Assembly (NCBI GenBank): GCA_937127195.1
Contig: CAKZLT010000470.1
Coordinates: 1 to 13,739, forward strand
Direction: 5' to 3'
Length of the DNA stretch: 13,739 nucleotides
From: an uncultured Saprospiraceae bacterium
Lineage (GTDB): Bacteria > Bacteroidota > Bacteroidia > Chitinophagales > Saprospiraceae
Shown: positions 7,028-13,739 of the stretch, piece by piece
Position numbering within the stretch: the first letter of the stretch is position 1
Layout of the letters: every line of letters starts with the position of its first letter
Made by a program: the position numbers and the translations under genes
Notes under the pieces: model-generated
What the model was told of the DNA's origin: nothing
Databases searched by the model: none
The model's input: the letters and a program-made list of their open reading frames with translations, nothing else

Positions 7028-9166
7028 ATGAAAAAGCTATTAATCAAATTGAGCATTCTTATTTTTATATTAAATAGTTGCCAAAATACAACAGAAAAAA
7101 ATATGTCAAACATACAACCACCCAAAGCGGACAAAATAACACACGTCGATACTATTAATGGTGTCGTGATGAGTGACGATTATTATTGGTTACGAGATGA
7201 TAAGCGTACCAACGAAAAAGTCTTGAATTATTTGAAAGCCGAAAATACTTATATGGAGTCTGTAACGGCACATACTAAGGATTTGCAAGAAGAACTTTTT
7301 AAGGAAATGGTTGGCCGAATCAACGAAACAGACTTATCTGTGCCTGTTGAAGAAGGCGGTTATTTTTATTATTCTCGCACTGAAAAAGGAAAAAATTACC
7401 CAATTTATTGCCGTAAAAAAGGTAATTTAGAAGCATCGGAAGAAATTCTTTTGGATGGAAATGAATTGGCAGAAGGTAAAAAATACTTTAGCCTTGGAAC
7501 TTTTGAAGTAAGTCCTGACCACAAAACATTGGCTTATGGAATGGACACAGATGGCTCGGAGTACTATGATATTTATTTTAAAAATCTTGAAACAGGCGAA
7601 TTATTATCTGACAAAATCACCCGAACAGGAGGGACACTTGCTTGGGGAAATGATAATAAAACTGTTTTTTATACCATGCTAGATGACGCACATCGTCCTT
7701 ATCGCTTGCACCGAATGCAACTTGGTAACCCGTCTTTGAACCTAATGGTGTATGAAGAAACGGACGATAGATATTTTCTTTCGGCATATCGTACCAAAAG
7801 CGGGCAATACATTATGATGTATTTGGGTAGTAAAATCACTACTGAAATTCAATATCTCAATGCTGATAATCCAATGGATTTATTCAAAAAAGTGACTCCA
7901 CGAAAACAAGGTGTTGAATATAGTGTAACCCATCATGGAGATAAATTTTATATTAAAACGAATGAAAATGCGCTTAACTTTAAAGTGATGACAGTCGATG
8001 CGGCAACTCCTGCTAAGTCAAATTGGAAGCCTTTTATAACGCACGATGACAACGTTTTAGTCAGTTCGGTAGAAGCATTCGAAAATCATTTGTTGATTTA
8101 TACGCGCAAAAATGGTTTAAAAAATATTACTGTTTATGATTTAAAAACAGGCAAAAACCATGATATAAAATTTCCTGAAGCCGTTTATACTTACTTCGGC
8201 AGCGACAATCCAGAGTTTAATAGCACGACTTTTCGAATGACTTATTCGTCATTGATTACGCCTCGAACGGTGTATGATTATGATATGAATACGCGCGAAT
8301 TTATAGAAAAGAAAGTCTATGAAGTCAAAGGCGGTTATGAAAAGTCGGATTATGCAACAGAAAGAATTATGGCAACTGCACCTGACGGCACGCAAGTTCC
8401 TTTGTCAATTTCTTACCGCAAAGGCTTGAAACGCGACGGTGAAAACCCTTGTTACTTATATGGCTATGGTTCTTATGGCTCAAATATGGATCCGTATTTT
8501 TCTACTATTCGATTGAGTTTGATGGATAGAGGCTATGTATTTGCGATGGCACACGTCAGAGGCGGTAGCGAAATGGGACGTAAATGGTATGAAGACGGTA
8601 AGTTTTTAAATAAGAAAAATACCTTTACGGATTTCATTGCTTGCGCGGAAATTTTAATCAAAGAAAAATATACCACTTCGGATAAATTGGCTATTTCTGG
8701 TGGAAGTGCTGGTGGTCTTTTGATGGGGGCAGTGACGAATTTGCGTCCAGAGCTTTTCAAAGTCGTGGTGGCAGATGTGCCTTTCGTGGATGTAATGAAT
8801 ACGATGTTGGACGAAACCATTCCTTTGACGGTTACGGAATATGAAGAATGGGGAAATCCAAATGAGAAAAAATACTTCGATTATATGCTTTCTTATTCGC
8901 CTTATGATAATGTGGAAAAGAAAGATTATCCGAATATGTTAATCACAGGCGGATTGAATGATCCACGCGTTCAGTATTGGGAACCTGCCAAATGGGCTGC
9001 CAAACTTCGTGATTACAAAACGGATGATAACACTTTAGTACTCAAAACTAATATGGGCGCAGGTCACGGTGGTGCATCTGGTCGATATGAACGCATCAAA
9101 GAAATGGCGTTTGAGTATTCGTTTGTAATTGATAAAATTGGAACAAGAGAAATCGTGAAAGATTAA
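7028..9166 (+). CDS. ptrB: Oligopeptidase B (prolyl oligopeptidase family S9A), predicted lipoprotein
   Basis: This 712-aa serine peptidase cleaves short peptides, by family knowledge after Lys or Arg. Residues 1-18 form a lipoprotein signal: basic MKK, a hydrophobic core, and the lipobox LNSC with Cys18. Residues from about 30 to 430 are the N-terminal cap and seven-bladed propeller, and 440-700 the alpha/beta-hydrolase domain. The catalytic triad is visible: Ser560 in GGSAGG, Asp645 in GLNDPRVQYWEP and His680 in GAGHGG. Segments such as VADVPFVDVMNTMLDETIP and TNMGAGHGGASGRY are diagnostic of oligopeptidase B rather than prolyl endopeptidase. A second in-frame ATG at 7103 (Met26) would remove the signal and give about the length of the cytosolic E. 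coli enzyme. The gene is divergent from the glycosyltransferase and is followed by a long inverted repeat. Confidence 0.95.
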   Translation: MKKLLIKLSILIFILNSCQNTTEKNMSNIQPPKADKITHVDTINGVVMSDDYYWLRDDKRTNEKVLNYLKAENTYMESVTAHTKDLQEELFKEMVGRINETDLSVPVEEGGYFYYSRTEKGKNYPIYCRKKGNLEASEEILLDGNELAEGKKYFSLGTFEVSPDHKTLAYGMDTDGSEYYDIYFKNLETGELLSDKITRTGGTLAWGNDNKTVFYTMLDDAHRPYRLHRMQLGNPSLNLMVYEETDDRYFLSAYRTKSGQYIMMYLGSKITTEIQYLNADNPMDLFKKVTPRKQGVEYSVTHHGDKFYIKTNENALNFKVMTVDAATPAKSNWKPFITHDDNVLVSSVEAFENHLLIYTRKNGLKNITVYDLKTGKNHDIKFPEAVYTYFGSDNPEFNSTTFRMTYSSLITPRTVYDYDMNTREFIEKKVYEVKGGYEKSDYATERIMATAPDGTQVPLSISYRKGLKRDGENPCYLYGYGSYGSNMDPYFSTIRLSLMDRGYVFAMAHVRGGSEMGRKWYEDGKFLNKKNTFTDFIACAEILIKEKYTTSDKLAISGGSAGGLLMGAVTNLRPELFKVVVADVPFVDVMNTMLDETIPLTVTEYEEWGNPNEKKYFDYMLSYSPYDNVEKKDYPNMLITGGLNDPRVQYWEPAKWAAKLRDYKTDDNTLVLKTNMGAGHGGASGRYERIKEMAFEYSFVIDKIGTREIVKD

Positions 9167-9169
9167 TTA

Positions 9170-9287
9170 GAAGCGAGAGGAGAGACCGCCCTTCGGGCTA
9201 CGAGAAGTGAGATTAAGCGTGAACTTTTAAAAGTCGCTATAACATCTCGCTTCTCGTAGCCCAAAGGGTGGTCTCTCCTCTCGCTTC
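9170..9287. repeat. 118-bp inverted-repeat element (44-bp arms), MITE- or REP-like
   Basis: The left arm (9170-9213) and right arm (9244-9287) are inverted copies, identical at 41 of 44 positions. The 30-bp spacer contains the self-complementary 12-mer ACTTTTAAAAGT. Within the arms sits a small nested hairpin: GCCC-TTC-GGGC at 9188-9198 and, in the right arm, GCCC-AAA-GGGT at 9259-9269 with a G-U pair. The arms are purine/pyrimidine skewed (GAGAGGAGAGACC) and GC-richer than the surroundings. The element starts 3 bases after the oligopeptidase B stop codon and encodes nothing. A diverged half-copy lies at 11398-11442. It has no T tract directly after it, so it is not a classic terminator by itself. 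Confidence 0.88.
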
Positions 9288-9288
9288 C

Positions 9289-9317
9289 AAAAAAAACACC
9301 CTTGCGTGATTTTTTTT
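9289..9317. terminator. Possible weak terminator after oligopeptidase B
   Basis: A run of eight A's and CAC (9289-9299) can pair with GTG (9306-9308) and eight T's (9310-9317), with loop CCTTGC and one bulged A. The G/C core is only three pairs, so strength is doubtful. The T tract on one side and A tract on the other would suit either direction, and the large hairpin at 9170-9287 just upstream could help. Confidence 0.35.
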
Positions 9318-9326
9318 CGTTATAAA

Positions 9327-9357
9327 TTGGTTTATGATTGAAAAAAGGTCATATTTG
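9327..9357 (+). promoter_or_regulatory. Candidate promoter of the RloA/RloB pair
   Basis: CATATTTG (9350-9357) differs by one base from the -7 consensus TAnnTTTG. A TTG at 9327-9329 lies 20 nt upstream as a -33 candidate. Transcription would begin near 9363, which excludes the GTG at 9362 as a start codon and favours the ATGs at 9377 or 9395 for the ATPase. Confidence 0.4.
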
Positions 9358-9394
9358 AATAGTGTTTTTCTTTTTTATGAAAAAAAATTACGTT

Positions 9395-10720
9395 ATGCTC
9401 ATTCGATTAGTTATCAACAACGTTTTATCTTTTGGCGCAGAACGCGAGTTCAATATGTTTCCTTATCCGCATCTAGCAAATAGATTGTCTCATCATAAAT
9501 ACGCCATTGATAAGGATTTTTCTTTATTAAAAATGGCTGCTATCTATGGCGCAAATGGTTCGGGTAAGTCGAATTTTGTAAAAGCGTTGAGCTTTTTGAA
9601 AGAAATTGTAGTGAATGGAAAAGTACCGAATGACTTAGCAAATGCACCGTTTTTACTACAAGATGCACCGTTTGAAAAACCTCAAACAATTGGTATTGAA
9701 TTTTTGGCAGAAGGACAAACGTTTTGGTATGCTGTTGAAATATTGAATGGTCTTATTAAAACGGAAGAATTATATGAGACTAATTTTGGGAAAGGTGAGC
9801 CAGAGCTTATTTTTGAAAGAAAAGAAATATATATTAAGTTTGAAAAAGATGTAAATGAAAAATATCTAGAAAATTATTTTAAGGTTTTTTTAGACTCTGA
9901 TTTTTCAGTAAACTATCACTTATCTAATTTACTTCAAGTAAAACCACTGATAGTAACTAACTGGTTCAAAAATCTAGAAATAATCACCCCTTCCAAAAAA
10001 GCAGATAATCTAATCTATTTACTAGCACGAGACAAAGAATTTAACGCTTTTGCCAATCATTTAATCAAAGCATTTCATACAGGTATTCAAGAAATTGTAG
10101 TCGAAACAAAAGCAATTGAAGCCTATTTTGGTGCAAATGAAACATTAAACGCAAGAGAAATAAGTCGCGATTTAAGAAATAACGATGCTGATTTTCTTCC
10201 TTTAAAAAATAGTCAAGATTTTGCGATTGCAATAGAGGAAGGAGGTGAAATAGTGGTTAAACGATTATTATTTAAGCATCAATTAAAAGATGGAACAGCA
10301 ACTAATTTTCATTTATATCAACTTTCTGACGGAACAAAACGGCTGTTAGATTATTTGGTGATGTTGAGTCAAGTAATTTTGAATCCGAGCGTCGTTGTGA
10401 TTGATGAAATCGCTCGTAGTATTCATCCCGCTTTGTTGAAAACGATTATTGAAAAATTTTCAACAACCGAAAATACAAAAGGGCAATTGATTTTTACAAC
10501 ACACGAATCGAACCTTCTTGACCAAGAACTTTTACGTCCTGATGAAATTTGGTTCATGGAAAAAGATAAATTTGGTTGTTCTGATATGTATCCTTTGAGT
10601 GAATTTAAAGAACACAAAACGAAAGATATTCGCAAAGGATATTTGAATGGACGTTATGGGGCAATTCCTTTTTTGAGTCCTCTAAAAAACTTAAATTGGA
10701 ACGATTATGCCACTACTTAA
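9395..10720 (+). CDS. AAA/ABC-type ATPase (AAA_21, RloA-like), first gene of a putative anti-phage pair
   Basis: This predicted cytosolic ATPase has 441 aa from the chosen ATG. The chosen start gives MLIRLVINNVLSFG, the usual N-terminus of this family; ATG 9377 (6 codons earlier) is a real alternative, while GTG 9362 is unlikely. Numbered from 9395, Walker A is GANGSGKS at 52-59, an ABC-like signature LSDGTKRLLD begins at about 310, Walker B VVVIDE ends in Asp337-Glu338 and is followed by ARSIHP, and the H-loop histidine is His370 in TTHESNLLD. The region between (about 130-290) is the variable helical insertion. The fold belongs to the SMC/RecF/OLD-like ATPases found in abortive-infection systems. 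Its stop overlaps the RloB gene by 14 bp, so the two are translationally coupled. No nuclease domain is fused to it. Confidence 0.85.
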   Translation: MLIRLVINNVLSFGAEREFNMFPYPHLANRLSHHKYAIDKDFSLLKMAAIYGANGSGKSNFVKALSFLKEIVVNGKVPNDLANAPFLLQDAPFEKPQTIGIEFLAEGQTFWYAVEILNGLIKTEELYETNFGKGEPELIFERKEIYIKFEKDVNEKYLENYFKVFLDSDFSVNYHLSNLLQVKPLIVTNWFKNLEIITPSKKADNLIYLLARDKEFNAFANHLIKAFHTGIQEIVVETKAIEAYFGANETLNAREISRDLRNNDADFLPLKNSQDFAIAIEEGGEIVVKRLLFKHQLKDGTATNFHLYQLSDGTKRLLDYLVMLSQVILNPSVVVIDEIARSIHPALLKTIIEKFSTTENTKGQLIFTTHESNLLDQELLRPDEIWFMEKDKFGCSDMYPLSEFKEHKTKDIRKGYLNGRYGAIPFLSPLKNLNWNDYATT

Positions 10721-11324
10721 TAAGCTAAAATATCAAAAAGTTGCGCCGTGGCGAGATGCTAAACTCTTTCTGATTATCTGTGAAGGTGAACGTAGAGAGG
10801 TTCAGTATTTCAATTATTTTGATGGTCTTTCTCGTCGATTAAAAGTGATTGCAATTCCGAATGAATCGGGTAAAAGCGCACCGAAACACCTTCAAACGAA
10901 TGCCGAAAAAGCGGCAAGAGAGTATGAAGATGGTGGAGAATACGAACTTTGGATAGCAATGGATATGGATAAATGGCAAGCTAAAGACTTACATGATATT
11001 CAATCGTTTTGTAATGAAAAAGGCTGGTCAACTGCTTTTAGTAACCCTTGTTTTGAAGTTTGGTTATATTTTCATTTTGAAAAAAAATCACTCACTGCAA
11101 AAGCACTTCATCAATGTAAAACATGGAAACAAGTGGTTGATAAACTAGGAAATAGCGGTTTTGATAGTGCTTATCATCCTAATCTTATTGAAGCAGCCAT
11201 TCAAAATTCAAAGTATAATTACGAAGGAGATGGTTATTTTCCGAAAGTTGGTTCAACTCAAATTCATGGTTTGGGAGAACAAATTTATGAACTCGTCAAA
11301 GACGTATTAAACGATTTTGAATAA
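10707..11324 (+). CDS. RloB family protein (Toprim-like), partner of the upstream ATPase
   Basis: This is a 205-aa protein of the RloB family. The diagnostic features are IICEGERREVQYFNYF near the N-terminus (acidic Glu26-Gly-Glu28), the acidic AMDMD at 84-88, and SNPCFEVWL at 112-120, which matches the family's SNPsFElWL signature. The first two resemble the conserved Glu and DxD of Toprim catalytic folds, so a metal-dependent nuclease role is plausible but not shown. The rlo name derives from ORFs linked to type I restriction loci in Campylobacter; RloB-type proteins paired with AAA ATPases also form AbiL-like abortive-infection pairs. The ATG at 10707 lies inside the ATPase gene's last codons. 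No restriction-modification genes are within the window. The family call is firm; the defence role is inferred. Confidence 0.85.
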   Translation: MPLLNKLKYQKVAPWRDAKLFLIICEGERREVQYFNYFDGLSRRLKVIAIPNESGKSAPKHLQTNAEKAAREYEDGGEYELWIAMDMDKWQAKDLHDIQSFCNEKGWSTAFSNPCFEVWLYFHFEKKSLTAKALHQCKTWKQVVDKLGNSGFDSAYHPNLIEAAIQNSKYNYEGDGYFPKVGSTQIHGLGEQIYELVKDVLNDFE

Positions 11325-11397
11325 AGTTAGAAGTGAGATATTACCACTTTTTTGAAAAAGGTATTACTTTGCACTTTTGAAGGCTGTTAACAAAAGC

Positions 11398-11442
11398 ATC
11401 TCTTTTCTCTAAGCGCGTAGCGCGGTCTCTTTATCTCTATTC
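11398..11442 (-). repeat. Diverged half-copy of the 9170-9287 inverted-repeat family
   Basis: Read on the minus strand, 11442 to 11398 aligns with the 44-bp arm at 9170-9213. It keeps GAA, the GAGA tracts, the central GAGACCGC and the terminal GAGAT. The nested hairpin is retained with different bases: GCGC-TAC-GCGC here against GCCC-TTC-GGGC in the full element, the same 4-bp stem and 3-nt loop. It fills most of the 131-bp gap between rloB and the radical SAM gene. Alignment is by eye and only moderate in identity. Confidence 0.55.
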
Positions 11443-11455
11443 TAAATAAAAACCA

Positions 11456-13639
11456 ATGAAATTACTCTTCATAACGCCTCCTTTAACACAAATAAACACG
11501 CCTTATCCTGCAACGGCTTATATCAAAGGTTTCTTGAAATCCCGTGGATTTGATGTCAATCAAGCCGATTTGGGTATTGAATTGATTTTAGAATTATTTT
11601 CAAAAGAAGGCTTTGAGAGATTATTTGAAGTCGTTAACGAATTTGATTATGATGACTTATCTCCTAATAGTCAACGAATTGCCGTATTAAAAGACGAGTA
11701 TATTAACACGATTGATAGCGTTATTCGTTTTTTACAAAATAAAGATACCACACTCGCACACCGAATTTGTAACGAGAATTTCTTACCACAAGCAAGCCGT
11801 TTTGAACAGTTGGATGACTTAGAATATACCTTCGGAACAATGGGTATTCAGGACAAAGCCCGACATTTGGCAACCATGTATTTGGAAGATGTCGGTGATT
11901 TAATCATTGAAGCGGTGACCGAAGATTTTGGTTTTTCTCGATATGCAGAACGTTTGGCGATGTCAGCGACTTCGTTTGACCCATTGGAAACTGCTTTGAA
12001 TAGTGAAACGCACTTGATAGATGATATTTTATTAGAAATATTAGAAAAACATTTGCAAGCGGTACAACCCGATTTGGTTGGCTTTTCTGTGCCATTTCCT
12101 GGCAATTTGTATGGTGCTTTGAAATGTAGTCAATATATAAAAACGCATTATCCTCACATCAAAATCATGCTTGGTGGCGGTTATGCGAATACCGAATTGA
12201 GAGATTTGAAAGAACCACGAATTTTCAAATATGTTGATTTCATAACTTTAGATGATGGAGAAAGCCCAATTTTGAAACTGCTAGAACACTTAGAAGGAAA
12301 TCGCGAAATTGATTTTCTTCAACGAACTTTTATACTTGAAAATGGTCAAGTCAGTTATATTAATGGTTGTTTAGATGCCGACATTCCGCATTCCGAAATC
12401 GGAACGCCCGACTATTCAGATTTACCAACCGAAAAGTATTTGTCTATCATAGAAATGACTAATCCGATGCACCGACTTTGGAGCGACGGACGCTGGAATA
12501 AGTTGACTGTAGCACATGGTTGCTATTGGAAACGCTGTTCTTTTTGTGATGTGACACTAGATTATATTGGTCGATTTGATAAAGCACCTGCCGAATTGTT
12601 GGTAGATAGGATGGTCGAAATTATTGCTCAAACGGGCGAGACAGGTTTTCATTTTGTGGATGAAGCTGCGCCGCCATTATCACTTCGAGACTTGGCGGTT
12701 GAACTCATTCGACGAAATATTTCGGTTTCATGGTGGGCAAATATTCGATTTGAAAAGACTTTTACGCCTGATTTGTCACGATTATTGGCGGCATCAGGTT
12801 GTATTGCTGTGTCTGGAGGTTTGGAAGTTGCTTCTGATAGATTGCTGGATTTGATGGAAAAAGGTGTGAGTATTGACCAAGTTGCCCGTGTGACTCGTGG
12901 TTTTACGGATGCTGGGATTATGGTTCATGCGTATTTGATGTATGGGTTTCCGACGCAAACGGAACAAGAAACCGTGGATTCATTGGAAGTTGTTCGACAG
13001 CTTTTTGAGCATAATTGTATTCAATCTGCCTTTTGGCATCGCTTTTCGATGACGGTTCATAGCCCTGTGGGCAAAAATCCAGAACGGTACAAAGTCATCA
13101 AAACGGGGCCCGAAGAAGGTTTTTTTGCCAATAACGATTTACAACACGATGACCCGACAGGAGCAAATCATGAATTATATGGCGAAGGACTTAAAAAAGC
13201 ATTATATAATTATATGCTCGGAATTGGTTTGGATACGCGCGTTGATGATTGGTTTGAATTTAAAGTAACTCCGCCTATACTTGCACCGAATAAGGTCGAA
13301 AGAGCTTTATATGATTGGAAAAGTGATGGTCAAAAATTGAATCATTCAGCTATTTGGCTCGGAACTACGCCTGTACTTGAGTTTGATGAAGGAGCAGATG
13401 AAGCGTTTTTCACTTTTTATACAAAAACAGAAACCTTCACACTCGAAATGAATTATGAGCTAGGTGAATGGTTCGCGGAGATTTTCCCTACTTTTTTTAT
13501 AAAAAATAAAAACTACACAACCTTAAAAGTAATTGCTCAACACTTTGAAGAAGCATTTGAAATGGATTTTGAGAATATATTAGAATCTGAAATTTGGGAA
13601 ACGCTGAGAGAAAAAGGATTGCTTTTAATACGCATTTAA
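11456..13639 (+). CDS. B12-binding-domain-type radical SAM protein with CX4CX2C cluster motif
   Basis: This predicted cytosolic iron-sulfur enzyme has 727 aa. Residues 1-35 (MKLLFITPP, then YIKGFLKSRGFDV) and 200-275 (DLVGFSVPF, IKIMLGGGYA, DFITLDDGE) look like the two parts of a cobalamin-binding Rossmann domain, interrupted by an unusual helical stretch at about 40-200. No DxHxxG cobalamin motif is visible, as in many class B radical SAM enzymes. The radical SAM core spans about 348-540, with cysteines 356, 361 and 364 in HGCYWKRCSFC. The spacing is CX4CX2C rather than the canonical CX3CX2C. Later core elements include FVDEAAPP (400-407), SGGLEVASDRLLDLMEKG (453-470) and MYGFPTQTEQE. I do not recognise the roughly 130-residue C-terminal region. 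Reaction and substrate are unknown. The start ATG at 11456 has no visible Shine-Dalgarno sequence. A weak -7-like TTACTTTG lies at 11364-11371. Confidence 0.85.
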   Translation: MKLLFITPPLTQINTPYPATAYIKGFLKSRGFDVNQADLGIELILELFSKEGFERLFEVVNEFDYDDLSPNSQRIAVLKDEYINTIDSVIRFLQNKDTTLAHRICNENFLPQASRFEQLDDLEYTFGTMGIQDKARHLATMYLEDVGDLIIEAVTEDFGFSRYAERLAMSATSFDPLETALNSETHLIDDILLEILEKHLQAVQPDLVGFSVPFPGNLYGALKCSQYIKTHYPHIKIMLGGGYANTELRDLKEPRIFKYVDFITLDDGESPILKLLEHLEGNREIDFLQRTFILENGQVSYINGCLDADIPHSEIGTPDYSDLPTEKYLSIIEMTNPMHRLWSDGRWNKLTVAHGCYWKRCSFCDVTLDYIGRFDKAPAELLVDRMVEIIAQTGETGFHFVDEAAPPLSLRDLAVELIRRNISVSWWANIRFEKTFTPDLSRLLAASGCIAVSGGLEVASDRLLDLMEKGVSIDQVARVTRGFTDAGIMVHAYLMYGFPTQTEQETVDSLEVVRQLFEHNCIQSAFWHRFSMTVHSPVGKNPERYKVIKTGPEEGFFANNDLQHDDPTGANHELYGEGLKKALYNYMLGIGLDTRVDDWFEFKVTPPILAPNKVERALYDWKSDGQKLNHSAIWLGTTPVLEFDEGADEAFFTFYTKTETFTLEMNYELGEWFAEIFPTFFIKNKNYTTLKVIAQHFEEAFEMDFENILESEIWETLREKGLLLIRI

Positions 13640-13691
13640 TGTAGATATAATTTTAATCATGGATTAGACTTTATTCTAAAATGGTTTTGTA

Positions 13692-13739
13692 ATGAATGGA
13701 AATTTAGCTTTTAAAGCTAATCAAGGCGGTAAAAGCGGA
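13692..13739 (+). CDS. Possible start of a further gene, cut by the window edge
   Basis: From the ATG at 13692 the frame stays open for 16 codons to the last base of the window, reading MNGNLAFKANQGGKSG. It begins 52 bases after the radical SAM stop codon on the same strand. Too little is present to recognise a family, and a short open frame by chance cannot be excluded. Confidence 0.35.
   Translation, partial: MNGNLAFKANQGGKSG

Noticed and set aside
9214..9243. Spacer of the long inverted repeat as a small RNA gene
   Set aside because: There is no promoter or terminator in the right order, and the self-complementary 12-mer is explained by an extended hairpin loop.
9362..9376. GTG at 9362 as the ATPase start
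   Set aside because: It adds a poly-Phe stretch unlike the family N-terminus and lies at or before the predicted transcription start; MLIRLVINN from 9395 matches the family.
11342..11363. Hairpin TACC-AC-TTTTT/AAAAA-GGTA after rloB as a terminator
   Set aside because: The stem is almost all A/T with a 2-nt bulge and loop, and no T tract follows.
9395..13639. ATPase, RloB and radical SAM protein as one three-gene defence operon, with the radical SAM gene as a viperin-like effector
   Set aside because: The 131-bp gap with a repeat argues against one operon, and the 727-aa B12-type architecture with CX4CX2C is unlike the short viperin fold.

Overview
The window looks like a stretch of chromosome from an AT-rich member of the Bacteroidota, most likely in or near the Cytophagales. 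This rests on gene content (a DUF5117/DUF4953-type zinc metalloprotease, a Bacteroidota-style lipoprotein oligopeptidase B), on start codons with no clear Shine-Dalgarno sequences, and on promoter candidates of the TAnnTTTG type used by Bacteroidota housekeeping sigma factors. The assignment is inference; no rRNA or other phylogenetic marker beyond infB is present.

Layout. The window opens inside infB (+, translation initiation factor IF-2, 5' end missing), which ends at a strong bidirectional terminator. Next comes a small cluster of GTAGAGACG repeats, then a convergent secreted zinc metalloprotease (-). Divergent from it is an OxyR-type LysR regulator (+) with both redox cysteines; the shared upstream region carries a good promoter candidate and a perfect 7-bp palindrome. 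A second bidirectional terminator separates oxyR from a convergent multi-pass membrane glycosyltransferase (-). Divergent from that is a lipoprotein oligopeptidase B (+).

The right-hand third is more accessory in character. A 118-bp near-perfect inverted repeat (44-bp arms) follows oligopeptidase B. Then comes a translationally coupled pair: an AAA/ABC-type ATPase (RloA-like, 441 aa) and an RloB-family protein (205 aa), overlapping by 14 bp. This architecture resembles two-gene ATPase plus Toprim-like anti-phage modules. Directly downstream lies a diverged half-copy of the same inverted-repeat family, so the pair is bracketed by related repeats. A large B12-binding-type radical SAM protein with an unusual CX4CX2C cluster motif follows, and the window ends in the first 16 codons of a possible further gene.

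Apart from the ATPase/RloB pair, neighbouring genes do not form an obvious pathway: they are mostly single transcription units, two of them separated by bidirectional terminators. The observations most worth a second look are the repeat-bracketed RloA/RloB pair, the repeat family with a compensating mini-hairpin, the radical SAM enzyme with atypical cysteine spacing, and the palindrome upstream of oxyR.
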